In this document: positions 25,600 to 36,765 of the stretch, piece by piece
Numbering within the stretch: position 1 is the first letter of the stretch
Layout of the letters: every line of letters starts with the position of its first letter
Assembly: GCA_023055505.1 (NCBI GenBank)
Contig: JALIRH010000023.1
Span: 10,350,271 to 10,414,270, forward strand
DNA length: 64,000 nt
Source of the DNA: Callipepla californica brunnescens
Lineage: Eukaryota; Chordata; Aves; Galliformes; Odontophoridae
Direction: 5' to 3'
Made by a program: the position numbers and the translations under genes
Notes under the pieces: model-generated
Told to the model about the DNA's origin: nothing
What the model saw: only the letters and a program-made list of their open reading frames with translations
The model's database searches: none

Positions 25600-26894
25600 C
25601 ATATATCCATTTATCCATCACTTTTTCCCTCTTTTTTTCCATCTAATGTACTTTTTCTTTGTGTATCATTCATAAAGGTTTTTCTTACTTCCTTCCTTTT
25701 ACTTACACAGTCACAGAAAAAAAATAAGATGAAGAACATTTATGTTCTAACTCAATTTTCAAACTCCTTACATTTAAATGGGTTAGAAATCAGGCAAGCT
25801 GAAAACACTCGATTCTAATTAGAAGTTCCTGAGCACATTTATTTAAACAAATAAATAAAGCCCTTGGGAGTGATGTTGAAGTCTCCATTACAACAAAAGC
25901 AAGCAATTTAGATGCACAATACAGGACAAGTATTAGCCACATATATATTGTATCTGGCAATTCTCAGTATTTGACAACTCTGCACTAACAACATGACCAT
26001 TTATGAGGAGAACAAACAACTCATACTTGGACAAGAGTTTTACAAAGTATGATTCAGTGGCTGACTGCAATGTAAGACAATTTAAAACTAACAAATGCAG
26101 AGAAAATTTTAATTGCATATAAGGAAGATACACATATGTGTTCTTTAAAATCTTTGATAACAAAATTCTTGATTAACAACATAGGACTACCAATAGTCTG
26201 TATATTATGAAGAAAATATTTGCATTGTTAAAATAGATTGCATTAATGCAATCTGTAATGCATACTGTGGAAATTGACTCCTTCTTCCACATCCTCTGCT
26301 GATAGGACATATGGTGCCCCTGGCAGAATACATAAAATCCATTTGCATCGCAAAAGGCCAAATTGTCTTCTAAGCCAACTAATGAACTTTCATAATCCAA
26401 ATGAAAACCTGAAAAAAAGAATTTTGGGTGAGCCAACATCTAGGCAGCAATCTGTGGACACACTAGAGAGATTAAAAGTGTTTAGCTTGCTGAAAGAGAG
26501 CCTGTTCCCAGAGTTCATCTCCCTGGCTACATTTTGAATCACATCATCTATTTACCTTTTCTCTCATTAGGGATACATGCAAAGAGAATTCCTCAGATTA
26601 TAATTTCTTTTTTGAAATCTATCATGATTCACAACAAGAAAAACTAGGTTTCTTGTTACAGCATATAAAGGAATGGCGGAACATTTTTCATCCAAGCAAA
26701 AGTCCTGCACATCTTCCCTTGTTCCCCCTCTAGTGAGCAAAATTTTTTGGATCTAATCAAAGTTCCACTGTTCACATTTTTTTTCAAAATCACCAAAAAG
26801 CTGGAGGCTACAAAGTAATTCTCCTCTATGAGGGGAATTTCCTTGAGTGAATAACAACAATTCTGAAAAAAATGAGATATTTTTGAGTCATATT
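25600..26894. other. Spacer between two convergent CR1 copies; unique DNA
   Basis: No gene seen. It contains a 20-bp perfect palindrome at 26235-26254 (listed separately). Near 26462-26510 a few bases (GTTTAGCTTGCTGAAAGAGA) recall the CR1 LFSLEKR block, but too little to call. Confidence 0.6.
26235..26254. promoter_or_regulatory. 20-bp perfect palindrome with ATTGCAT half-sites
   Basis: AGATTGCATT is followed immediately by its reverse complement AATGCAATCT, with no spacer. The core TGCATTAATGCA holds a TAAT homeodomain-type core and two ATGCAA-type half sites like those bound by POU or C/EBP dimers. The symmetry is seen directly; binding is inference. Confidence 0.35.
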
Positions 26895-26895
26895 T

Positions 26896-28080
26896 ATTGA
26901 ATTATAGAATCATGGAATTGCTAAGGTTGGAAAAGATCTTCAAGGTCATCAAGTCCAACTACAAACCTGACACTACAAGTCCAGCACTAAACCACATTCG
27001 TAAGCTCCACATTCATACATCTCAAATATCTCCAGGGATGGGGACTCCACCGCTTCCCTAGGCAGTCTTTTCCAATGTCTAACTACCCTTTCCATTAAGA
27101 AAGTCTTCCTGATATACAGTCTAAACCAGTTATGGTGCAACTTATGGCTGTTCCCTTGTATCCTTTCACTTGCCACCTGAGAAAAGACACTATCCTCACT
27201 AGAACGTTTTATGAGGTAGCTTTAGAGTGGAATAAGATCTTCCCTCAGCCTCTTCCAAGCTAAACAACTCCAGTTTCCTCAGCCACTCCCCATATGCCTT
27301 GCTTTCCAGTCTCTTCACCAGCTTCATTGCTCTTCTCTGCCCACACTCAATAAAGTCAATATCCTGTTGTAGAGAAGGGTCCTAAACTTAACAAAATACT
27401 CAAGGTGTCAGCTTATAAGTGAAGCATACAGAGAGACAATCACTTCATTAGTCCTGTTAGCTACACTGTTCCTGATGCTGGTCTTCTTGGATGCCTGGGC
27501 ACACTGTTGGATAGTGTTCAGCTGGCTTTCACCTTGGTCCTTTTCTGCAGGGCAATTTTCTTTACACTTCTCCTCAGTCTGCACATCTGCATGGGCTTGC
27601 TGTGACCCAAATGCAGCACTTGGCGTTTTGTCTTTTTGAATGTCATACAATGTCTTTGTGAATGTCATGAATGAGGCCCATTGATCAAGTCTACTCAAAC
27701 TCCCCTGCAGAGCCTTCCTATCCTCAAGCAGATCAACACTTCCATACAGCTTGTCATCATCTGCAAACTTGCACTTGATTATCTCTTCGAAAAAATGGAT
27801 TGTGTTAAACAAAACTGGCCCCAATACTGAGAGTTGGAGAACACCACTTGTTACTGGCCATCAACCCAAAATAACTCCATTCAAAGTGATATTCTAGGCC
27901 AAGACAACCAGCTAGATTTTTATTCAGAGCACAGAACAAATGTCCAAGCCAAAAGCAGACATTTTCCCCAGGAGAAGGTTGTGAAAATCTTATCAAGTAA
28001 TTTGGTAAAGTCCAAGTAAACCCAAGTACATTGCTATTGAAGAATCTAGACCACGTTAGTAGAACGTGCATTTGAAAGAC
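26896..28080 (-). mobile_element. CR1 LINE, minus strand, about 1.2 kb, with RT remnants
   Basis: Read on the plus strand it begins with the inverted CR1 tail (ATAGAATCATGGAATTGC, then GGTTGGAAAAGATCTTCAAGG). It continues through the inverted WNRLPREAVESPSLEIF block (about 27027-27075), the C-terminal region, and the palm and fingers of reverse transcriptase up to about 28070. It is similar in length to the plus-strand copy at 17.6 kb but diverged, with small deletions, extra bases and stops. The 5' end of the element (right side) is approximate. Confidence 0.95.
27408..28071 (-). pseudogene. CR1 reverse-transcriptase pseudogene, minus strand
   Basis: Two overlapping minus-strand frames cover the RT. 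The first (28071-27805) contains a remnant of the YLDF/KAFD region (VLGFTWTLPNYLIRF) and runs to the degenerate PQGSVLGP block (CSPTLSIGA). After a frameshift the second (27824-27408) gives MGPVLFNTI and then KFADDDKLYGSVDLLEDRKA, which keeps the F-x-D-D catalytic pair at about 27767-27756. The following region has lost most of the conserved blocks and ends VSLYASLIS. Despite the retained aspartates, the frameshift and 5' truncation rule out activity. Confidence 0.88.
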
Positions 28081-29820
28081 TGTATTCTGAACTGAAACAA
28101 ATTTCTCAATGCATTTTTAACTCAGTTATTGATAACTCGTTCAAAACAGGCACAAAAATAATTTGTTCTTCTGTTTATTGAAAAATGAATTTATATTTTC
28201 AGAAGTAGCTTAGGTAAAGCAAATACCTGTGAAAAGAAACAGCTTTAGCTATGCTACACAAAAAAAAATATTTCATTCATGTATAAATATTAAAAGGAAT
28301 AAAGATAAATCCATGTATGTTAGCTATGATACTTCTTAGAATGAGTGATATTAATGGAACAGCAGTTTGCACAGAGGAAGACGTGCTCAGCCCCTCCTCC
28401 CCTTCTACTAAAAGTAAGTCTAAGTTATTGGGGTGTTGGCACAGGTTAATAATATAGTGAATCAAGTCCTTCATGCAATTTGACCTGTTAGTAAGGTACT
28501 GGAAGTCTATTTCAAGGGTCCTTATGACAGTGTCATCAGCTGGATCAGGTGAAATTCCCAGTACCTATCAGTTCTCCTGTGTGACTATTCCAGCTTGTAT
28601 GTTGCCCGTTACCATTTTGTTTTCTTGAATCACGTATGAATCAACAATAAACAGCATAACTACAAAGATAATATTACATAGATAATATTATCCTATGGGA
28701 GAATTTCTGCATCTGCTGGAACACAATCTATCAATCCAGCCTTCCACAACCCTATGGATCTTATCTAAATACAATTTGAATAGCTCTGCAACAGAAACTG
28801 CTTGGGGTATCTCCAAAGTGTATTGTCCACCTGGTATGTTTATATATTTATACACGCACAAAAACTGGTCTGGATACAACAGGAACTGTGGTCAGGGGAC
28901 AACTACAACATGCCTAAACTGTTCTGCTCATTTTACATGTGATTTTAGTCATATTTCTCTATTTCAGTCTCACTGTAGGTGCTCAATCAATGCATTTTTC
29001 CTCAATTGCTTTGCCTATGAATCATTTGAAAAATAGCTTGAAATATCCATTAAGAATTTGGAGAACCAAACCCAGAGTTTTACCACTGACTCTGTGTGCC
29101 TTCCATCGTAACATTCATAGAAACAGTTACAATGACACATACAGAGTTAAGTGGTAATTTCTTGTAATTAATCATGAAAAAGGACTTTTTTAGAATTTGT
29201 AAATCCTTTGTGTTACATGAAACTAACGTATCTCCATAAAATAAAAATGCTGCACTATGTAAGTTGTAGTTCAAAACTTACCATGGTATGTCCAACCACC
29301 TAGAACTTGCTAACAGTTTGTTTGATGACTTACATCTACTATTCCATCTAAACAATGCATTTGTGCAACAAAGAGAAACCTATTTTAGCTGCTCTCAGTA
29401 TATAGTAAAGCAAAGCACACATAAATTAAACTTACACATTTATTTGAACTAAGTAGTAATGAATAATAGTCTAAATTACAAGCTTACATTATTCACATAT
29501 GGAAATCATTTTTACTGTAGGCATCCTACAATTGAACAGGAATGAAGCATGATCAGCACTTTGTATTACAGTCACAGGTCCTGCAAAGATACTGCTGAAA
29601 TCCTCAGGGCAGGGATTAGCCCATCTCTTCCAAGAGCACTGTTTTGCTTTGTTTCAGTTTGCTCCCAGTAAAAAATGATAATAATAAATAATTAAAAAAC
29701 TGAAGAGTAGGGGGTGTACTTGTGGAAAGAACTAGCATTGGCTGAAAAAGAACTGTTATTCAGGATGTAGACCTGTTATCTCTTTTAGTGTCTGAATATA
29801 CCTACATGAGTTTGTAAGAA
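28081..29820. other. Unique DNA, no gene seen
   Basis: The plus frame 28695-29036 (113 codons) is the longest and shows no domain. No transposon ends recognised between the two minus-strand CR1 copies. Confidence 0.65.
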
Positions 29821-30345
29821 ACAGAATCACAGAATCACAGGGGTTGGAAGGAACCTCTAGAGATCACTGAGTCCAACCCCCTGCCAAAGCAGCTCCCTAG
29901 CCCAGGCTGCACAGGTAGAAATCTAGATGGGTCTTGAATGTCTCCAGAGAAGGAGTCTCCACCACCTCTCTGTGCAGCCTGTGCCAGTACTCCATCACCT
30001 GCACTATGAAGAAGCTCCCACGCACAGTTGTGCAGAACTTCCTATGCATCACTTTGTGGCCATTTCCCCTCATCCTATCACCACGCATTGCTGGGAAGAG
30101 TCCAGCTTCATCTCTTTGCCACCCACTCCTCAGCTACTGATGTGGATCAGATCCCTTCTGAGTCTTCTTCTTTAAGGCTAAACAGACCCAGGTCTCTCAG
30201 ACTTTTCTTCTAAGGGTGGTGTGCCACGCCCTTTATCATCTTTGCAGCCCTCCACTGAAGTCTTTCAAGGAAATCTTTGTCATTTTTGCACCAGGGAGCC
30301 CAGAAACAATGTGCTTGACATCAAATCATGGCACTATACAAGGAA
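29821..30345 (-). mobile_element. CR1 LINE fragment, minus strand
   Basis: Read on the plus strand it starts with ACAGAATCACAGAATCACAG (the inverted tail) and GGGGTTGGAAGGAACCTCTA, then GAGTCCAACCCCCTGCC. The inverted WHRLHREVVETPSLETFKTHLD block (minus frame, about 30000-29920) shows the ORF2 C-terminus. It fades out near 30345 after CAAGGAAATCTTTGTC. The tail repeat and 3' UTR are well preserved, so this copy looks younger than the 8.9-kb one. A 63-codon minus frame at 29897-30088 is a remnant of ORF2. Confidence 0.95.
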
Positions 30346-32590
30346 AGTTTGCAAAACCAAGAACCAGAGGAACTCTTGAATAAAGGGTCTGTCTCATGGA
30401 ATACAGCCTTATCCTTCACTGAACAACAGGGGTAAGAAGAAGATAAAATTACTAAGAGTTGAAGACAGGAGCAGAGTAACTGCTGGCTCAATATCAAGTA
30501 GCAATGTTAAACTCTTTTATAGTTTAAAAAAATAATGAAGTGAGTCTAATAAGCTGAGTCTTTCCCTTTAATTTATTTTGGGACTGTATCACATAACAGG
30601 AAAGGAAATCAAAAACATTTGTCTGCCTAACACAAGTACAAAACACATTTAATGGCTTCCGTTCCTCTGAAACATATTTGATCCAGTAGTATAAGAGACG
30701 AGACAGTGAGAGACCAGCAAGGAAATATATTCCTTTCTTTTTTGGGGGGGGGATGAATCAAAACATGGCAAATCAAGAATCAGCAGTATTACAGGGAAAA
30801 GAGTAAGGGAGTCATAACAGAAAAGCTTGTCTTAATGTTACACACCTGCTATCAAAAATACATGTCAGAAAGGAATGTAATTCTCACTCACAGCTGCAGC
30901 TCTGATAAATCTTAATAGAAGAGTGGCCAATGGAAGAACATATTTCACAAACTTGAAGCAATGCCTCTGAAAAATCATTCACATCAGCTGGAAAATTCCC
31001 AGAAATTCAATATATGATGTTAGAAATATTTTTAAAATAAGTGTTGGCAGATATTACATGAAAATGAGTTCCAAATCTGTACAGTAAGTCAGTATATTTT
31101 CCTTCTGGTAGCTACTGCGACTTAAGAACACAGTCTCTAAAAGATGAGGAAGCTTTCAGTCTTGAGATAGAAGGGAATAGACCATTATCCAAAGTAATCA
31201 CAGCCCTAAGAGCAATAGAGGAAGAAAGTCTGTGCAAAGCAGGTACAACACTGAAGTTAGCCAAAACGTTACGCAGAATCAGTTACAGACAATCCATATG
31301 CCATGCTACAACTGGCACCATTTCTGTTATCTTTGCACTTTGTGAATGTACAGATAAGCACGCATATGTTTGCATGTAGGTACACAAATTCAAAAATGTC
31401 AACACATATATAGAATCAGGGAGGTGGAAGCCAAGAACACCTTCCTAGGAGCTGGAAAAAACACTAGAGAAAACCTAAAAGGCAACATATCTCTGTGGTA
31501 CCTCTATGTCTTTATATTGGAAATATTTCCTTTAATAACAACCTTACTCACGTTCCATCACTCTTTCCACAGCACGATGCTGAGTGTGCTCTGAAGCAGA
31601 GACACAAGAAATTTGAGCTCCCAGAGAATTTCAAATGACGTGAGACAATGATCATATTTATACTCACAATAAAATACCAAACAACAGCAAAAATTCCCTA
31701 AGTTTTTGTCCCTATTAATGGATTAAAATAATTTAAAGCAGAAAGATCATTGACAGTTGAAAAAAGAGATGAAATTACAGAAATTTCATACTAAAAAATA
31801 AGTCTGTGAACCATTACTTAATAAATATATATATACATACATCTATTAAATATTTTCAAAGTCCATACCACAAAATCTTATTAAGGGAGTTTCTAGTGCT
31901 GTTGGTTTATTTTTACTACTATATCGCCCACTATTTTCAGGAATCCCATAACCATACCAATATTCACAACATGCTAGCTGGTCATCCAAAAATGACAGAA
32001 TGTCTGAGGCACCTCACACAGTCAGTAATTAGAAATTTTCATGTCCACAAGGAAATTCTTGTCTTAATTTTAGTGCAGTCATTGTGGACAGCTGAACAGA
32101 ATCAAATTACACAAAATACATTGGGTATAGAACAGTCTGTGAGGATTATAAAACACACTTGAGACGTCACAAATAGGAAGAGGGAATGTAAAATCACTTT
32201 CCTCTTTAAAGGGGTGTATTCTTTTGGGAGTCATTACTTTAAAGAGCTTAATTGCACTTGCAAGTAGTTTTTAGAAATTACTGTCTCTAGCTGACATTTA
32301 TTCTTACAGAATAATACAGGTGGATCTTTCATAGCAAGTTTCATCTTTGCTTTTATTATAGATAACAAAATATCTCAGTAAAACAAATGTGTTCCTGGGA
32401 AATGAAGTGTGATTATTGCGTATTTCTAAAATTAAATATCGTTCTTTCATGTACAAGAGCCATTGTTAGTACGTGCCAGTACTGCCGGCCTTCAGATATC
32501 TGAAAAGCATTTTGACCAATAAGTTGCATGAATCTCCCTGCAATAGTGTGTAACATCAGGTGGTTAAAGCAGCAGCCTAAAAAGCTGACA
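30346..32590. other. Unique DNA, no gene seen
   Basis: A run of nine G lies at about 30744-30752. The 118-codon plus frame at 31806-32162 begins in TA-rich sequence and shows no domain. Nothing else recognised. Confidence 0.65.
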
Positions 32591-32593
32591 ATA

Positions 32594-32870
32594 TAGAATC
32601 ACAAAGGTTGGAAAAGACCTGCAGAATCATCCAGTCCAACCTTCCATCTACCACACATATTTCCCCACTATACAGTATACCTTGGCACAACATCTAAATG
32701 TTTCTTGAACACCTCCAGGGATGGTGACTCAACCACCTCCCTGTACAGTTCATTTCAGCACTCTTTCAGGGAAGAAATTTTTCCTAATAGCCAACCTGAA
32801 CCTCCCCTGGCACAAGCTGAAGCCATTCCCCATAATCCATATATATCTACCGGGGAAGATGCCTCCTCCC
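32594..32870 (-). mobile_element. CR1 LINE fragment, minus strand
   Basis: Begins ATAGAATCACAAAGGTTGG and AAAAGACCTGCAGAATCATC, then CAGTCCAACCTTCCATCTAC. This last block is typical of one CR1 3' UTR subgroup and differs from that of the 29.8-kb copy, so the two belong to different subfamilies. The inverted ORF2 C-terminus follows (ACCTCCAGGGATGGTGACTC at about 32712). Similarity fades beyond about 32830-32870. The boundary on that side is approximate. Confidence 0.92.
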
Positions 32871-35800
32871 TTTTGTCTTCCCCCACTGGAGAATGAAACA
32901 TCCCTTCCAAAGCCTTACAAAGCCCTCACATTTCCTCAGCCTGCACAGTCCTTGGGCTCAAGACCCACCTCAGCTGCAGATCTGATCTGCCTGCACTGCT
33001 GTGTCTGCACAAACTGTTAGCCCAGGGCCCCCCATCCTTCACTGCCAGACGGCAACACTGAGATAAACTTTCTCTGCAAAAAGCACTGTATGTTTTGTAG
33101 TTTCCTGTGTTATCCTCCAAAGCTGGATCCAAGCCCTGGCACTTAAATTTAGATTAACTGTCTCACGTTTTATTTATTTACTGTTTCCTGAGTTATTAAT
33201 ATAATAAGCTTTCCCTATTTAAAGTCACCCCCCACACACTGAAAAAGCACAACAAAGGCCTCTTAAAATGTCCCATTTCCTGTTTCTGCAACTGCACCTT
33301 CTCTGTGTGATTTCCTCGGTTTGCGTTAAATGATTAATTATGTGTATACATATTAGAGAAGGTAGAAGCACACTGCTTTTCCTCTTGGCTAATATTTCAT
33401 GGGTACTGGAGATATAAACTACCATAAAGTAAACGTATTAATGCTATACACCAAAAACTGGATCTCTCCAGTCCAACACACACTTGCAGCGGCCAGCTCC
33501 AAAAATGTTTTCACCTCCGGCATTTTCTGCACCGTCAGATTTGGACAATGTCAGGGTGCTGCTGATTTCATTTTCACTCCTACAGCAACTCTCATCCAAA
33601 GTTTTTGAAACATTTGGGAAGCACAATGATTTAACTCTCACTGCCTCTCAGTGAAGTCGTTATCCTTTGTGCAGCAGGGAAGGCTCATCTTCCTCCTTTC
33701 CAAGGTATTCCAATCTCCAGGGTTTGTGCAGCAAGAAAACGTGAGCCCAGCTGGGCTGGATCACTCTAGTTGGACTGACTTTGGAGCACTCAGCATGTTT
33801 CCTCTGAAGAAGTCAGCCTCACACAAGCAGCACTGATACGTACATTGCAACTGCAAGTCATGTTACAGCCTAATTGATCTCAGAACATGAAGCCTGGGGG
33901 GACTGTACTCCTAATATCCAGACAAATTCCTAGCAATGGCCAGTCACAAAATGGCCTCGCTATGGTTCTGCTTTTTGCAGTCTCCCTTTAAAACATGCCA
34001 CTTCTCCTTTAAATAGGCGGAACTATTTTTGCAGGTCTTAAACAAGCTCTGTGTTCTCCTAGGGAAACATCTTGAAAAAAGCAAGAACAATGGCAGTACA
34101 ACCATTTTCTCCCCCAAGGAAGTAAGTACGTGAAGGTGAGCCCACAGACTGCAAAAGACAGGAAGTTCGTAGCCGTACTGATTTGTTTGCACTACTGAGA
34201 TATAAAAGTTGTGCACAGAATAAAGTAAATTCAAATCAGTTAATTCAGAATGGATTGTGTTTTATTTTAAAGTTGTTGATTTTGCAATTCAGGTGCTTTA
34301 ATTGCAGTGCTTTAAGCAAAATAAACCAAAAGATGAAAGCAGATGTCTGAAGAAAAATATGTATTGTCCTACTCCTTCAGATCTATCAGAAATAATCCTT
34401 TCTTAATAAATAAAAGGAAGACATGCCTGTTATCTGTCTCCTTGGGACCGTAAGGGAAAATCCTTAAAGATAGAGTAGACCTCTGACTTTGCTCAAGAAT
34501 ATACTGTGGACTTCTTATCCATCTGCAGATCTAGTATGTGCACATGCCATACCGGAATTTAAACACCTTTTAACATTTACACAAAAGTAACAATACCATA
34601 AGAGTGGGAAAATCTTTCACTCCTTCCCCTACAAAGCACAACAGATTATATTTTTCAATCACTTCCTATAAAGAAAGCTGTCTAGAGATATTGTTCCAGG
34701 ACCAATAGCTCAAATATCTTAGACTTAGATAAAAAGTCATCCTCTGCTCTCTCAAATGACTGTAACTGATAACAAAGAGAGCTACGTGGTACTGATAACA
34801 TGCAAATCCTGATTTTTTTTCTGAAGAGGCCAGTTTGACTTGGATTGTAATTCCAGCAGTGTCAGTGTAACTGCTTCATATCTGATGAGAGAAAAAAAAT
34901 TGCACTGATTTCACATAACTGCAAATCAAAGTAAAGCCCAAAAGGTCATAACAATTATTTTTTAGAATGATTACATGAGATTCACCTGAATGACAATCTG
35001 AGCAAGTTCAACAGAAACTCCTAGTAAAGTAACACAGAAGTTTTAGATGATTTTTTGCTGTTACCACATGCTATCAGATAGAAGACATATTTCTATCTAA
35101 CATCTTAGATAAGAGCCACTGATAACAGTGTTACTGCTGACAACCAACCAACGCTCAACCAGCTCCATTAAATCCAAGGCTGTGTCCCAAAGATGATATA
35201 TCACAAAACCATAAAATCTTTGTCTTACAATTTCTGAAGCATCACAGGTTTAAACTCCATCCTCCAGATCATGATAAAACTTAATAAAACAAACCCCGTG
35301 CATAATCAAGGAGATTGCAATCCATGCATTCCAACTAGGACCTGCAAATATCAGTTCTGTTCTACCACCTGTGAGGGCACTGAATTTTTTATGAGATTCC
35401 TTGCATTATGCAATGTATGTTGACTGAGTACTCAGAGATGCATGGTTACTAAAATTTGTGATCTTGCTTTGAACGTGTGTCATTTCTATGAGTGCTAAAG
35501 TGTTTTGTAAGGTAGGACTCAAAGATGCTTTACACAGCCCTCATCATTTAATAAATTGATCTCTCACAAGCTTTAATTTCTGTTTTGTTAAATAGTGCTC
35601 CTGGCTTATGAAGCTCTCAGTCTCAATATCTTTGCAGATTTGGCTTGTTCCAGGTCAGCAGATGTTTCTCACTCACTGTAGCATACTTCTGCTTTTCATC
35701 TTTGCAACAGGTACCTCGTAAGAGAATGAAGATTGCAAGATGTCAAAAGGGTTGCATTGCAAAGCACAGATATGCCATTTTTGTTACTGAAGCACAAACC

Positions 35801-36040
35801 AGAGAGGTGGATTGATTTCTAATTTTTAAACAGGTAGGTCAGATCAAAGAGGACGCTGGCTCTTCCACTTCTGAATGTTCAGAAAGAGATTAAAAACTGT
35901 GTCTATAAGTGCACATGAATAAGCTGAGGCAAAATCTGTAGCAAATTCTGTATATGTTTTAAGATATGCTACTTTTTTAACTCACTTTCATGATTAGCAT
36001 TGATATATTCTCGGAATTCTACATCTAATAATATCTTTGA
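32871..36040. other. Unique DNA, no gene seen
   Basis: Relatively G+C-rich at 32900-33140 and 33470-33830 compared with its surroundings, but no frame longer than about 100 codons and no recognised domain. From 34.2 to 36.0 kb it is plain A+T-rich sequence without long open frames. Confidence 0.6.
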
Positions 36041-36065
36041 TAATTCTATGATTCTATGATTATAG
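36037..36065 (+). repeat. Possible CR1 3' tail remnant (ATTCTATG)2
   Basis: AATTCTATGATTCTATGATTA, preceded by ATATCTTTGAT, resembles the last bases of a CR1 (GATCTTTGAGG, then the ATTCTATG repeat) with the middle lost. It is short enough to be chance. Confidence 0.35.
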
Positions 36066-36729
36066 ATAATTATGATCAAAAGAGAACATTTCAATGAATA
36101 AAATACTATTAATATCGTCTCTTCTTAGTACAAAATTAGGATGGAAGACTGCAGACAGGTTTCTTTTTAAATGATCATCCAAAACAATTTTACAGTGAAA
36201 AGCACTTTCAGGTAGATGGAGAACATCCAAGACTGTAAGTTTCTGGTGGAAAGTGTCCCTGATTTAGCACCTGCTTTGTTTGACTGAATTTTATTCCTTT
36301 AATTCTCTTTTTAAAACTGTTGGTCTTTGGGAAGCAGCTTCTCACAAATGAACTGAACAGCAAGGTCTTGGATATCCCTGAAGAGTTAATAAACCAAAGA
36401 GAACTGAGGATAAGAAAAAAAAAAAGAAAGAGTGAATAAAATACAAAGTTATTTCTTAGTAGTATGGCAAAACCCTTTTCCTGATGACTTGTAAAGGTTT
36501 ATATTTATGTTTTTCCCTAAAAGCACAGTTGCATGCCAGCAGCCATAGCCATGGAAGTGAGATTTCTTCTCAACTAGTAGGAGGAGGAAAAAAGTTTTGC
36601 AAGAGCATTAGGAGAAGGAACCACCCTCTCGTTCATTTTCTCGAGAGGCAGCAGTGAAGAAGTGGTTGGGTTGTTCCTGCTCTATCTAAATCCCCAAATT
36701 CCCCCATCTCATTCCCAAAATGTTGCCAG

Positions 36730-36765
36730 GGGTCTGTCAGAAAATGCAAGATCAGCACGTACCAG
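36730..36765 (+). other. Candidate 36-bp micro-exon (unconfirmed)
   Basis: A C/T-rich run with CCCCCATCTCATTCCC precedes GCCAG at 36729. The interval is 36 bases, a multiple of three, and reads GSVRKCKISTYQ in one frame. It ends CCAG/GTAAGC, a strong donor, at 36765/36766. The acceptor is only fair. Chance is quite possible. Confidence 0.15.
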
